A stretch of DNA of 64,000 nt from Mycolicibacterium bacteremicum (GCF_943913955.1 NZ_CALUAE010000005.1:47702-111701); one strand, 5' to 3'; positions 28,931 through 38,254 are shown, counted from the stretch's first letter. The notes: generated by a model from the letters alone, not told the origin. Translations and numbers: made by a program.

Positions 28931-29161
28931 ATGGAGCTCCATGTCACCTTGTCCGACGACGACGTGGCGATTCTTGACGCCTATGTCAAAACTGCGCAGC
29001 TCCCGTCGCGCTCCGCGGGACTACAGCGAGCGGTCCAGCTACTGCGCTACCCCGATCTAGAGGACGTCTACGCCCAGGCATGGCACGAATGGACGACAGC
29101 TGAGGAGCACGAAGCCTGGGACAGTACCGCGGCCGACGGCACCGCCGATGCGACGCGGTGA
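28931..29161 (+). CDS. MazE-type ribbon-helix-helix antitoxin
   Basis: The 76-aa acidic protein has an N-terminal ribbon-helix-helix (MELHVTLSDDDVAILDAYVK...SRSAGLQRAVQLL) and an acidic, Trp-containing tail that would wrap the toxin. It overlaps the downstream mazF-like frame by 14 bases, the usual arrangement. It neutralises the toxin and represses its own promoter. With the toxin frameshifted it may be an orphan. Confidence 0.8.
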   Translation: MELHVTLSDDDVAILDAYVKTAQLPSRSAGLQRAVQLLRYPDLEDVYAQAWHEWTTAEEHEAWDSTAADGTADATR

Positions 29162-29497
29162 GATATGCCAGGTGGACCCGGATCCCGTGCTCGGGAGCGA
29201 GGCGAACAAACGCGGGCAGGCGGTGATCGTCAGCAACGATCGCGCGAACGCGACTGCGGTGCGGTTGGGTCGCGGGGTCATCACCGTCGTGCCGGTCACC
29301 AGCAACACGAGCACGCTATATCTATTTCAGGCATTGCTGTCGGCCACCAGCAGACTGGAGATCGACTCGAAGGCTCAGGCCGAGCAGATCAGATCAGATC
29401 CATGACAGTGCAACGGCTACTGAAGCGGGTCGGACGGTGCTCTCCTGCCGAGCTTGCTGCTCTCGACGATGCGCTCAAGCTCCACCTGGATCTGTAA
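29148..29497 (+). pseudogene. MazF-type mRNA interferase, frameshifted by a 5-bp repeat expansion
   Basis: The first ~83 residues are MazF: RRGEICQVDPDPVLGSEANK, AVIVSND and VVPVTSNTSTLY, then SKAQAEQIRS. At 29386-29400 the sequence AGATC is present three times. With two copies the frame would continue through MTVQRLLKRVGR and end in ALKLHLDL at 29497, the normal MazF C-terminus. With three copies it stops after IRSDP at 29405. The C-terminal helix is therefore lost. It could revert by slippage, so this may be an off state rather than permanent decay. Confidence 0.8.
29386..29400 (+). repeat. (AGATC)x3 tandem repeat in mazF
   Basis: Three exact tandem copies of AGATC. The reading frame of the MazF family is restored with two copies, which points to a slipped-strand gain of one unit. 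Confidence 0.85.
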
Positions 29498-29546
29498 TCC
29501 GAGTGCAGAGCAGCAGCCATGTCCGCCCACCAGGCACACTGACCGC

Positions 29547-30536
29547 ATGCCCCACCTGCTGATCGCGGTCAACCCGGCCGCGGACTCCATGCTGGGCTAT
29601 CTGCTGCGCACCCGCAACCCGGCGGCGACCTGCTGTTCCGCATCTCGGACACCTGGCCGCGGGTCAAGGTCCTGTACTGCCACTCGGTCAGCCTCTCCGA
29701 ATGGCCCGACGACGCCGACATCGTCGAGCGCCTGCCGCTGCGGTCCTGTCAGCGCCGCGGCGGGGCCATCGACGTCATCCTGGGTCGGGCCCGTGAGAAC
29801 CGCTCGCAGGTGGTGTTCACCAAAGCCCGCGGCCGCGACATGGTCTTCTGACGTCACCGCGCTCCCGCAAGCAGGCCCGACCCAATGCGCGCACCCCGAC
29901 CGCCCGCGCCCAGGGCATCGAACAACTACACATCGTCGTCGACGCCCACGAGCGCTACGCCTACCGGTTCACCGGCCAGCAGGTGAGCACCGAGACGCGT
30001 GGATTGCCGTCGGCGACTACGGAGTCGAGCTCGACGCGCAGCTGATCGCCAGCGTCGAGCGCAAATCGCTGGCCGATCTGGTAGGCAGCCTGATCAACAG
30101 CCGCCTGCGGTTTCAGGTCGCCGACCTGGCCGCGCTACCGCGGGCAGCGGTCGTCGTCGAGGACCGCTATTCGCAGGTCTTCAAGCTGGGCCGGGTGCGT
30201 CCGGCGGTGATCGCCGACGGACTGGCCTAGCTTCAGGTCCGCTGGCCGGCCGTGCCGATCGTCTTCGGCGAGACCCGCCCACTGGCCGAGGAATGGACCT
30301 ACCGGTTCCTGGCCGCCGCGCATACCTGGGCCAGTGACGAAAGTGCCGCGTTACAACGCATCTCGGAGGCTCGCGTGGACATCGCGACACCAGAGCCGAG
30401 CACCGCCGATGTGCGCTTGTGGACGCGCTCCGCGGGGCTGGAAGTGCCCGACCGTGGCCGGCTGCGACCCGAGGTCTGGCAGGCCTGGCGCGACGCCCAT
30501 AACGTGTCAGACCCCTCCGCCACAATTCAGACATGA
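29547..30536 (+). pseudogene. ERCC4-domain nuclease pseudogene
   Basis: Reading across frames gives a ~330-aa ERCC4-type protein: MPHLLIAVNPAADS, then GGDLLFRISDTWPRVK, then SPRSRKQARPN and IVVDAHERYAYRFTGQQ, then GVELDAQLIASVERKSLADL (ERKS is the nuclease motif) and RWPAVPIVFGETRPLAEEW. Four lesions interrupt it: apparent one-base losses near 29620, 29850 and 30009, and an in-frame TAG at 30228-30230. Its remnant stop overlaps the start of the next gene, as in a former operon. Indel errors of assembly could cause the first three but not the nonsense codon so easily. Confidence 0.75.
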
Positions 30537-31825
30537 GCCGACACAATCGCCAGAAGCGCGCGGCCAAGCAGAAGGCACGCCGCGCATCGTCCCACCGCGA
30601 ACCTCGCGATCCTGATCCCCAGCACGACCGGGTCGCCCTACTCGAACACCTTGTCACGGCATTGGAACGCGCCACGATCTGTCCGCAGCACGATGCCGAG
30701 TTCCACGCCGCCGAACTGCTCGACGAGTTTTCCGGTTACCAGCCCGAGCTAAACGCGGCCGCCGACCTCGCCATGATCGGTGCCCTCGTCCGCGTATGGC
30801 AGGCGTACTGGTCGCCGAACGATCTTTACGAGATCACCCGACGCCGCCTCGATGCCGCAGCCACCGACTATCTGACCGAAGCAATCGTGCGCGAATCGAT
30901 GCTGTACGCCAAGCCGACACTGCACCCGCGGTGGCGCGCCGAGCTGGCCGCCTTGTCGGCCGGAGTCAGCACATCCACCGAGGCACCGCAGATGTGGGCA
31001 TGGGCCGATAGACGCGGCGTCAGCCACCGGGCCGCACTGACAGTGGTGCTGAACCTGCTCCAGTTCCTGGGACGACTTCCGACCCTGCAGCAGGTCCTGC
31101 CCGTACCCGGCACCGTCCAGCACAACCCTGCTCGGGTGAGCGAGGCCGACGCGAAGGCACTTGCCCGAGTGCGCGGTCTGCTCGCCAAGGCCGAGGCCAC
31201 CCAGTTCCCCGAGGAGGCCGAGGCGCTGTCGGCCAAGGCGCAGGAACTGATGAGCAGATACTCGCTGCACCAAGCGATTCGCGATCACGATGCCGGCTGC
31301 CCAGCAGAGGCAACCGCCCGGCGCCTCTGGCTCGACAATCCCTACGCCGGCGCCAAGGCGAGTCTGGTGCAGACGGTGGCGGCGGCCAATCGGTGCCGGG
31401 TGGTGTGGGCGGAGAAGCTCGGATTCGCCACCGTCGTCGGCGCCGACTCGGATCTCGAACTCGTCGAGCTGCTGACGACGTCACTGCTGGTGCAGGCCAA
31501 TCGAGCGATGCTGTCCGCCGGCCGCCTCACCAGTGGCGGGCAGACCAGAACCAGATCTTTTCGCCAGTCGTTTCTGATCTCTTACGCCATCCGCATCGGC
31601 GAACGTCTCGCTGCTGCCAGTACATCCGTCGCCACCGAGGTCGACCGAGACAAGCTGCTACCGGTGTTGGCCGCCCGCAGCAAGGCGACTGAGGACCTCG
31701 CGAATCGACTCTTCCCGACCCAGGTGGCCCGGGCGGTGTCGGCGTCCAACTACACCGGCGCGGCGGCCGGGCGCGCCGCTGCCGACCTCGCCGAACTGGA
31801 GGTGCGCCGGCCGATCGCGGGATAG
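30533..31825 (+). CDS. DUF2786 domain protein
   Basis: A 430-residue soluble protein. The DUF2786 core is visible as ALARVRGLLAKAEATQFPEEAEALSAKAQELMSRYSL (about 204-240), followed by a conserved C-terminal region (CRVVWAEKLGFATVVG; SFLISYAIRIGERL). The N-terminus is very basic. Function is unknown; DUF2786 proteins occur in phages and actinobacterial islands. The ATG overlaps the end of the ERCC4 pseudogene. Confidence 0.8.
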   Translation: MSRHNRQKRAAKQKARRASSHREPRDPDPQHDRVALLEHLVTALERATICPQHDAEFHAAELLDEFSGYQPELNAAADLAMIGALVRVWQAYWSPNDLYEITRRRLDAAATDYLTEAIVRESMLYAKPTLHPRWRAELAALSAGVSTSTEAPQMWAWADRRGVSHRAALTVVLNLLQFLGRLPTLQQVLPVPGTVQHNPARVSEADAKALARVRGLLAKAEATQFPEEAEALSAKAQELMSRYSLHQAIRDHDAGCPAEATARRLWLDNPYAGAKASLVQTVAAANRCRVVWAEKLGFATVVGADSDLELVELLTTSLLVQANRAMLSAGRLTSGGQTRTRSFRQSFLISYAIRIGERLAAASTSVATEVDRDKLLPVLAARSKATEDLANRLFPTQVARAVSASNYTGAAAGRAAADLAELEVRRPIAG

Positions 31826-31831
31826 TGCTCA

Positions 31832-31847
31832 GCGGCGCAGGCGCCGC
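31832..31847 (+). terminator. Perfect 7-bp hairpin after DUF2786 gene
   Basis: GCGGCGC-AG-GCGCCGC begins seven bases after the stop of the DUF2786 gene. It has no T tract; mycobacterial terminators often lack one. The remaining intergenic sequence to 32018 shows nothing recognisable. Confidence 0.4.
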
Positions 31848-32018
31848 AATGAGCCGGCAACGGGTGTAAACCGCGCCGCGCGGACTGTCCGTATGGATCC
31901 GTTTGCTTCGGGCTGTTTATACCGGAACTATGCGCTAGGGGCTCGTCGCCTCGGATCTCGCCCAACCGAATGTGCCCAGACCGATTACAGGACAGGACAA
32001 CCGAGCCGTTGTTGGCAG

Positions 32019-33701
32019 CTAGAGTCCCCGCGCGTCGAGGGCCCTCATCAACGACGGCCGTCGTCCATACTCGCGTCGGATCTCGGCCATGAACACCGCG
32101 AAATCCGCTCCGCGACCTCCCTTTTCGTACAACTCGGCCATGATGGCCAGCGTCTCGGCAATATCGGGATAGAGCTTCGAGTTTGGATGCCGCAGGTCGC
32201 GTTGCAGCTGCGGGCGGTAAAGGTCGGCTGCGGCGACGGGCCGCGCCTCGGCGCCATGCTGTGCCAGTTCCTGCCACGCAGGTCCCGGGCCATAGCGGTC
32301 CGCGGCCTCCCACGCCGCGTCGACATCCCCCTCGCTGAGCCACAGCTGCACCAGGACGGCACCCGTGGCGAACTGATCCGAGGCGAGCCCGCGTGCATGG
32401 TCGAGCGCCCACATCCGCTCGGTATCGGCCCGGTCGACCGCCGCCGCGAAATCCACCAGCACGCGGTAGGCCGGGACCGACGGCTGCCGGACGAAGTCGG
32501 CCCGCAGCACGCCGACCGCGTCATCGACACGACCCAGGCGCAGGTAGGTCTGCGCGATGGCATCGGGACTCAACCAGAAGTCGTTGCCACCGCCGTGACT
32601 GGATATCCGTCCCGCGGCGACCGCACGCTCCATCCACGTCACCGTGTCCTCAGCACGGCCGGCGGCCTGCAGCCGACCGACAATCGCCCCGTACTTCGGG
32701 TGCTCGCCGCGGCTCAACAACTCAACGGCGCGGTCGACGTCTTCGTCGTGGTCGGCGAGTTCCAGTAGCATCCGGTCGATCTCACCGCGCGCCCACTGAT
32801 CTCGATCGGCGTACTCGCGGTCCAGTGCGGTCACCGCCCGCCGATAGGTGTCCAGTGCGGGTTCGTCGAAGACGTCGACGAAGTCGGCCAGGACTACATT
32901 CGGCCAGCCTGGCGAGTCCGCACGGAACTTCACCAACCAGGTGGCGAGCTTGACAGGATCAGGCCCGCCCAGTCGGCATGCGCGGGCGTACAGGTCGGCA
33001 GCACGCTGGCATTCGTCGCCTATCGACCCTGACGAGTCGTCGACCTCCTCCATGATGTTGCGCAACAGGGTCACCGCACGCAGGAGTGCAGGCCGGACCG
33101 CCTCGGCTGCACCACCGTCTAGGTAGCTCTCCAGCTCGTCGAGCACCGCACCGGCCACACCGGCGACCTCGAAGGACCGTCGGTAGTCGATGTATCCGTG
33201 GAACGACAATGCTTGTTGCACATAGGCATTTAGGTCGTGTCCGGCCTCCGCGCCGTCACCGGACGCCGCCACGCCGCGGACCTCGAGCATCCGGCGTACG
33301 GCGTCGTCGCGCCCGGCCAGATCCAGTACCAGTTCGCGCAGTTCGTCGAGACCCATCGCCTGCACCGCGGCGCGCAAGGTTACATCGGAGGCGTCGCCGG
33401 TTTCGGCGCCGGCGACACGTCCGGTGTCGATCGCCGCGAGTCCGACGGCGACCAGGTGCTTGCAGAAGTTGCCGTCGTCGAAGTGCGCACAGCTGCACCG
33501 GCCGCCGAGCTCCGAGTCGGACCAGTCGAGTTCCACGGTGTACACCCGCTTGGCCTGGATCGACGCGTACGCCCTCGAGTCGACGATCCGTAGCCCACGG
33601 ACATATTGGACGTAGTCCTCGCCCCTGGCGAACACGATGTCGCCGGCCGCGCAGAGTAAGGCCGCTTCGGACAGTGGCACCCGTCCATGATGCCCGTTCA
33701 C
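32019..33701 (-). CDS. SWIM zinc-finger protein with helical repeats
   Basis: The SWIM motif is CSCAHFDDGNFCKH (C-x-C...C-x-H) in the N-terminal ~80 residues; this motif binds DNA or protein. The remaining ~450 residues are helical and tetratricopeptide-like (YLRLGRVDDAVGVLR, WLSEGDVDAAWEAADR). The GTG at 33701 is preferred (AGGGG seven bases upstream, 19 bp after vapC); an in-frame start at 33791 would overlap vapC. It is cotranscribed with vapBC. Function unknown. Confidence 0.75.
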   Translation of the reverse strand: MNGHHGRVPLSEAALLCAAGDIVFARGEDYVQYVRGLRIVDSRAYASIQAKRVYTVELDWSDSELGGRCSCAHFDDGNFCKHLVAVGLAAIDTGRVAGAETGDASDVTLRAAVQAMGLDELRELVLDLAGRDDAVRRMLEVRGVAASGDGAEAGHDLNAYVQQALSFHGYIDYRRSFEVAGVAGAVLDELESYLDGGAAEAVRPALLRAVTLLRNIMEEVDDSSGSIGDECQRAADLYARACRLGGPDPVKLATWLVKFRADSPGWPNVVLADFVDVFDEPALDTYRRAVTALDREYADRDQWARGEIDRMLLELADHDEDVDRAVELLSRGEHPKYGAIVGRLQAAGRAEDTVTWMERAVAAGRISSHGGGNDFWLSPDAIAQTYLRLGRVDDAVGVLRADFVRQPSVPAYRVLVDFAAAVDRADTERMWALDHARGLASDQFATGAVLVQLWLSEGDVDAAWEAADRYGPGPAWQELAQHGAEARPVAAADLYRPQLQRDLRHPNSKLYPDIAETLAIMAELYEKGGRGADFAVFMAEIRREYGRRPSLMRALDARGL

Positions 33702-33720
33702 CTCGGAACACCCCTCGCGA

Positions 33721-34122
33721 TCAGGAAAGCCGAACGACCACAGCCACATCGGTGTGCCCGAAGTCGTCTCCGACGAAAAGCAGCGGCTCACCGGTCACAT
33801 CCGCCAGCCCGTAGGCATAACAGTCGCCGAGATCGAGTCCGGCGCGGTGGCCACTGCCGCGTCCGAAGTCACGGTACGCCCGCACGGCACTGGCGGCCTG
33901 CTCAGCGTCGAGGGGAACGGTCTCGATCCCGAGGCGCTCGATCAGCCGCTCCACTCGCCGGTAGTCCTCGGGCGCCAGCCGTCGCATCAGCACCGCAGCG
34001 ATCTCGACCGAGTTCGCCGCCGACATGCGCGGCCGGTCGGCATCCAAGACGGCTTCGATCAGCGCATCGCGTTCGGGTTCATCGAGCGCTATCGCGATGA
34101 TTGCACTGGTATCGACGATCAC
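33721..34122 (-). CDS. vapC: VapC-type PIN-domain toxin
   Basis: A PIN ribonuclease of 133 residues. The acidic metal-binding residues are visible: D4 in MIVDTSAI, E41 in NSVEIAAVL, D96/D99 in HRAGLDLGDCYAYGLA and D117/D118 in LLFVGDDF. It cleaves RNA when released from VapB. The GTG start overlaps the vapB stop as GTGA. Confidence 0.9.
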   Translation of the reverse strand: MIVDTSAIIAIALDEPERDALIEAVLDADRPRMSAANSVEIAAVLMRRLAPEDYRRVERLIERLGIETVPLDAEQAASAVRAYRDFGRGSGHRAGLDLGDCYAYGLADVTGEPLLFVGDDFGHTDVAVVVRLS

Positions 34123-34382
34123 GCCGGGACGCCACGGTCGTCGTACAGCTTCTTCTCGTCGTTACGAATCTGCTTCTTCTGCTTTGCGGTCACCGACTGA
34201 TCCAGCTCAGCCAGCAGGACGTCGATGCGTGTCCGTCGCGCCTCGCGCCCCTCGCCCGCCTGCACTTCGGCCAGTTTGGCCCGCACCGCCTCTTCGACGG
34301 CACTGGTCTGACTGAGCCCCGTGCGGCGGGCAAGCTCGCGCACCAGTTCCACCGTGCGCGCGTTCTTGATGTTGAGACTCAT
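34119..34382 (-). CDS. vapB: VapB-type antitoxin
   Basis: An 87-aa protein with the VapB/PSK-type N-terminus (MSLNIKNARTVELVRELAR, then GLSQTSAVEEAVR), a ribbon-helix-helix DNA-binding fold, and a charged C-terminal tail for toxin binding. It is coupled to vapC by a four-base overlap. Two direct repeats directly upstream are probable operators. Confidence 0.88.
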   Translation of the reverse strand: MSLNIKNARTVELVRELARRTGLSQTSAVEEAVRAKLAEVQAGEGREARRTRIDVLLAELDQSVTAKQKKQIRNDEKKLYDDRGVPA

Positions 34383-34410
34383 GGTAGAAGGCTACCCACC
34401 GATGGTAGAA
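34381..34410 (-). promoter_or_regulatory. Probable VapBC operator: two 9-bp direct repeats
   Basis: ATGGTAGAA occurs at 34381-34389 and at 34402-34410, 21 bp apart (two helical turns). The first copy overlaps the vapB start codon. RHH antitoxins typically bind such phased repeats. Confidence 0.5.
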
Positions 34411-34435
34411 AGGTCGACGTTGAACGACCGCGCGC

Positions 34436-34479
34436 TGTCGCTCGTTTGTCGCTACGAGGCGGGCAGCGACTTACTCGCT
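34436..34479. repeat. 44-bp dispersed intergenic repeat, copy 1
   Basis: This intergenic stretch matches 41016-41059 at 37 of 44 positions. Both copies include TTTGTCGCT and GGCGGGCAGCG. It lies just beyond the 3' end of the desaturase gene. Confidence 0.6.
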
Positions 34480-34499
34480 TTTCGCGCCGCCGACCGGAC

Positions 34500-35594
34500 C
34501 TACCGGCGCAACCGACCCACCGCCGCCACCACCCAGTCCGGCACCGCCAACCCGTGAATGATCCGCTGCGTGCGGAACAGCTGCCGCGGCAGCGACGCCG
34601 AGTTGTAGGGCAGGTCGTACTTCTCGCACAGCAGCCGCACCCGCTCACTCACCTCGGGCAACCGGACACTAGGCAGGTCTGGGAATAGGTGATGCTCGAT
34701 CTGGTAGCACAGATGTCCACCCGAGATCGCCAGCAGCGGGCCGGCTTTGAAATTCGCCGTGCCTAGTAGCTGCCGCAGGTACCACTCGCCCTGGGTCTCG
34801 TTCCTGACCACGGCCGGGTCGAATGTCTCGGCGCCATCCGGGATGTGCCCGCAGATGATGTTGATGTACACCCACAGGTTGCGGATCGTGTTCGCGGTGA
34901 AGTTGGCCGCGAACGTCCGCCGCCACCGCCGCCCGCTCAGCGCCGGCACGAACACGTAGTCCTTGCTCAACTGCCGCGCAGCCTTGCCGAAGAACTTGCG
35001 CTTCTCCCCCGCCATCACGGCTGGCTCTTCGCGCAGCTTCTCCGAATGCAGCCCATGCAGGGCGATGCCCCACTCGAACATGGCCGCCAGCACGAAGTTT
35101 CGCAGCGGCGTCGCCAGGTACCACAGCCGCCACGGCTGGTCCTCGGTCACCCGCAGCAGCCGGTAGCCGATGTCCTCATCCATGCCGAGCACATTGCTGA
35201 ACACGTGGTGCCGATAGTTGTGCGAGTACCGCCACTGCGCCGACGACCCGACCATGTCCCACTCCCAGGTGTTGGAGTGGATCTCCGGGTCGTTCATCCA
35301 GTCCCACTGGCCGTGGGAGATGTTGTGGCCGAGCTCCATGTTCTCGACAGACTTCGCGTACGCCAGCGCGGCCGTTCCGAGCAGCCAGCCCTTCTTGGAG
35401 CGGCTGCCGGCGATCACCAGCCGCGCGGCGACATCCAGAGCGCGCTGGAAAAGGATCACCCGCCGGATATAGGCCGCGTCCTTCGCGCCGAGTGAGTCCT
35501 CGATATCGCGGCGGATCACGTCGAGTTCGAAGGCGATCTCGTCGACGTCCGCACTGGTCAGATGCAGGTAGGCCGGCACGTCGGCGATCGCCAT
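34500..35594 (-). CDS. DesA3-like membrane fatty-acid desaturase
   Basis: A 364-aa acyl-lipid desaturase with all three histidine boxes: GHNISH, HNYRHH and QIEHH. These bind the di-iron centre. Family members make oleate from stearoyl-CoA at the membrane with a ferredoxin-type reductase. The N-terminal MAIADVPAYLHLTSADVDEIA resembles mycobacterial DesA3. The ATG at 35594 is preceded by GAGG; a longer frame upstream is antisense noise. It stands alone; an iron-sulfur oxidoreductase at 41126-42241 is a possible partner. Confidence 0.88.
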   Translation of the reverse strand: MAIADVPAYLHLTSADVDEIAFELDVIRRDIEDSLGAKDAAYIRRVILFQRALDVAARLVIAGSRSKKGWLLGTAALAYAKSVENMELGHNISHGQWDWMNDPEIHSNTWEWDMVGSSAQWRYSHNYRHHVFSNVLGMDEDIGYRLLRVTEDQPWRLWYLATPLRNFVLAAMFEWGIALHGLHSEKLREEPAVMAGEKRKFFGKAARQLSKDYVFVPALSGRRWRRTFAANFTANTIRNLWVYINIICGHIPDGAETFDPAVVRNETQGEWYLRQLLGTANFKAGPLLAISGGHLCYQIEHHLFPDLPSVRLPEVSERVRLLCEKYDLPYNSASLPRQLFRTQRIIHGLAVPDWVVAAVGRLRR

Positions 35595-35752
35595 CAACAA
35601 TCCTCGGGTGGGTGCGTCGTGAGAGCGGCGCACGCTGGCCACCGTCAGGGTCAGTTCGCAGCCTAGGGTGTCCGGCTGAACGGCGGGTAATCGCGATCCA
35701 CCGTTCGGACGAAACATGGCGCCGACCTGCGGCTGATGAACTGAGAACACTC

Positions 35753-36691
35753 TCAGCGACGGCCCACCCACGCGTAATTGCCGGGATCGATCCGCGTCTC
35801 CCCCGACCACCGATACGCCACCAGCGCCCCACCCTTGACCGCGCTGAAGTCCACGCACGCCGCGTAGTCGGTCCAGTCCCGCAGCTGCGTCGGCTCGCCC
35901 TGGCGCCAGTAGTGCCCGTAAAACACCGGCACCTGCTCCTCGTAGACGAAGTCCTGCGACACCTCGATCGGCGGTAGCGGCGGGTACGGCACGCCCTTGC
36001 GCAGCTCGAAGGTGCTGCTGATCTCGGCGACGTCGACCAGGGTGGTCGCTTGCGCGTTCCACCAGCGCAGTCGCGCCCGCTCCCGGGTGTGCCCGTCCTT
36101 GTCCCGGTAGGCCGGCACCCCGTGCTCGACGAGGCCGATCTCGGGTCCCTTCAGCAATGTCTCCACCGCCTCGTACACCGGGTCACCCTCCGTCGACGCC
36201 CGCGCCAACCACTCATCGGACAGGACGGGAGCGTCACCGAGCACCGCCATCGACTCCGCATGCCAGCAGGCGTGCACCACCCGGATCTCCCCCAGATCCA
36301 GCCACAGCGGCTGCGTCCGGAACCACGCCAGATACTCGGCCCGTGCCTGTCTGGTCACCTGGCGCAGGAATTCGGCGTGTTGCTTCTGGTTCTTCGTCGA
36401 GTGCGGCCGCAGATACTCCCCGGACCCCGCCGGCCACTCGGTGTCGTAGGCCAGCGCGTTGAACTCGTGGTTTCCCAACACCATTCGCGCGCTGCCCGCG
36501 TCAACCATGGCCTTGACCGTCTGCAGCACCCGCAGCTGCGCGGGCCCGCGGTCGATCAGGTCGCCGACGAAGATCGCCGTGCGCTCCGGATGCCGGTGCG
36601 CGCCGTCGCGGATCTCGTACCCCAGGTGCGCCAGCAGGGCGTCGAGCTCGTCGGCGCAGCCGTGCACATCGCCGATGATGTCGTAGTTCAT
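35753..36691 (-). CDS. Metallophosphoesterase (PrpE/ApaH-like)
   Basis: A 312-aa calcineurin-type phosphoesterase. The metal ligands are visible: DVHG (IIGDVHGCADEL), GDLIDRGP, GNHEFN, VHACWH and YGHYW. ApaH/PrpE-like enzymes hydrolyse dinucleoside polyphosphates or act as protein phosphatases. The ATG at 36691 follows AAGGGGGGAG. The 297-bp gap to the divergent gene at 36989 shows no further gene. Confidence 0.85.
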   Translation of the reverse strand: MNYDIIGDVHGCADELDALLAHLGYEIRDGAHRHPERTAIFVGDLIDRGPAQLRVLQTVKAMVDAGSARMVLGNHEFNALAYDTEWPAGSGEYLRPHSTKNQKQHAEFLRQVTRQARAEYLAWFRTQPLWLDLGEIRVVHACWHAESMAVLGDAPVLSDEWLARASTEGDPVYEAVETLLKGPEIGLVEHGVPAYRDKDGHTRERARLRWWNAQATTLVDVAEISSTFELRKGVPYPPLPPIEVSQDFVYEEQVPVFYGHYWRQGEPTQLRDWTDYAACVDFSAVKGGALVAYRWSGETRIDPGNYAWVGRR

Positions 36692-36988
36692 GTGCTCCCC
36701 CCTTCTGCCGCCCGCCAGGGCTGCGTCTTGTTGATGATTGCCGACCCTTCGCCTCGCGCCGGTGAACCCCGGCGGGCAGGTCTGGAAACTGATCCCAGGA
36801 TATCGCGGGCCACCGACATGTCGGAGCGCGCCGGTATCCTGGGGGCAGCTCACGAGCGGACGACTGTTCGGCTACCTGGCCCGTCGTCCCGGCAACCGCG
36901 CAACCACCGCACGGTGCCCCAGGGGAAGAGCCGGCACGACAGTGCAAGCGGTGGACGCCCGACCGTGGCGTCGCCAGAACGGCGAATC

Positions 36989-37519
36989 GTGACCGACGAA
37001 CTGAGCGCAGCGGATGCTGCTCTGCGCGAACGGATTACCGAACTCTCGGTACACATCCCGTGCGGCGGGCTGCGCGGCCCGGCGTTCCGCCGGCTGTGGC
37101 AGTCCTGCCGTCACGAGGACTCCCCGTCGGTCTGGGAGGGCGCCGACGTATCCCGCGAGCACGACCTGTGCGTCGTGTGCTTCCGCGGCACGGCCGGCGG
37201 CACCTCGCGGTGGTCGTGGCGGGCGTGCGAGCACTGCCGGACGGTCAACGACGCCTATGGGCGTCCGTTCGCGCTGGGGCGGCACAGCCTGATGAACGGC
37301 ATCGGCGTACGGGACGGGAACCAGCGCGAGATGCAGCGGCTGGTCGATTTCGCCGGTGGCGACTGGCGGCTGCGCGGATGGCGGGACCACGAGTACCCGC
37401 TCATGGCAGCACGTTTCGATCCCAACGCCGACGTCCCGCTGCGGGAATGGCAGCAGGCCTGGCCGCCGAGCGCCGAGGCCTCCCAGGAGGTGTTCGCACG
37501 GCTGATCGGTGAGCTGTAA
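36989..37519 (+). CDS. Cysteine-rich hypothetical protein (176 aa)
   Basis: No family recognised. Cysteine pairs (CVVC, CEHC) with flanking single cysteines suggest a structural zinc site, around residues 50-80. The remainder is Trp/Arg-rich with no membrane segment. The start is the GTG at 36989. It is convergent with the TetR gene and separated from it by a strong hairpin. Confidence 0.7.
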   Translation: MTDELSAADAALRERITELSVHIPCGGLRGPAFRRLWQSCRHEDSPSVWEGADVSREHDLCVVCFRGTAGGTSRWSWRACEHCRTVNDAYGRPFALGRHSLMNGIGVRDGNQREMQRLVDFAGGDWRLRGWRDHEYPLMAARFDPNADVPLREWQQAWPPSAEASQEVFARLIGEL

Positions 37520-37524
37520 ACGAA

Positions 37525-37565
37525 GCGATCCGCGAAGCACATCCCCCGCGTGCTTCGCGGATCGC
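37525..37565. terminator. Bidirectional hairpin with a perfect 16-bp stem
   Basis: GCGATCCGCGAAGCAC pairs perfectly with GTGCTTCGCGGATCGC around a 9-nt loop. It begins six bases after the stop of the 176-aa gene and lies between convergent genes. Confidence 0.75.
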
Positions 37566-37618
37566 GTCGAACGTCGGCCCGTGCGTACCCCTCGAACGCT
37601 GACCGACGTGGCCCTCAC

Positions 37619-38254
37619 CTAATCCGGCGCCTCCGGCACGAACTGCCCCCGGCGGATCAGCGACGTGACCGCCGTATCCCACCGCGACAACTGCTCCGGG
37701 GTGTAGAACGCCGCCGGAATGTGCCGCTCGATGTGATTGCGCAGGATCATCGCGCCGACCCGCAGGATCAGGGGGTTCATCGCGCCCCACACGGAGTCCA
37801 GATCGGGCCGGACCAGTCCGTGTTCGGCGAAACCCTCGCCCTGCGCAACGCTGATCTGCAGCAGCCCGTCGAAAATGACATTGCCGATCTCGTCGCCCTG
37901 GCTCAGCGCGTGCGCGACGTAGTCGGTGACCTCCGGGTAATTGTGGAACAGCTGCGCGAAGCGCCCGCGCAGTTCCTCGGACTGCTCGCCCGGCGGCTCC
38001 GGCAGCGGATCGGCCTCCAGGACCTCGCCGAAGACCTGCAGCACATATTCATCGACCGCGGAGATGAGGCCGGCCTTGTTGCCGAAGTAGTGCTGCACCA
38101 GCCCGACGCTGACACCCGCGGCGTCGGCCACCGCGCGCAGCGGTGTATTCGAAACACCCTGCTGGGCAAAAGATTTGACGGCAGCACTGACGATGCGCTC
38201 GCGCATTGTGGGCTCGACCGGTGCGGACGGACGAAGGAACACGGTGCTTGCCAC
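37619..38254 (-). CDS. TetR-family regulator
   Basis: The N-terminal helix-turn-helix is RERIVSAAVKSFAQQGVSNTPLRAVADAAGVSVGLVQHYFGNK, typical of TetR. The C-terminal ~150 residues form the ligand-binding domain. A GTG at 38254 is chosen; the frame extends to 38290. The ligand and targets are unknown. Confidence 0.85.
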   Translation of the reverse strand: MASTVFLRPSAPVEPTMRERIVSAAVKSFAQQGVSNTPLRAVADAAGVSVGLVQHYFGNKAGLISAVDEYVLQVFGEVLEADPLPEPPGEQSEELRGRFAQLFHNYPEVTDYVAHALSQGDEIGNVIFDGLLQISVAQGEGFAEHGLVRPDLDSVWGAMNPLILRVGAMILRNHIERHIPAAFYTPEQLSRWDTAVTSLIRRGQFVPEAPD

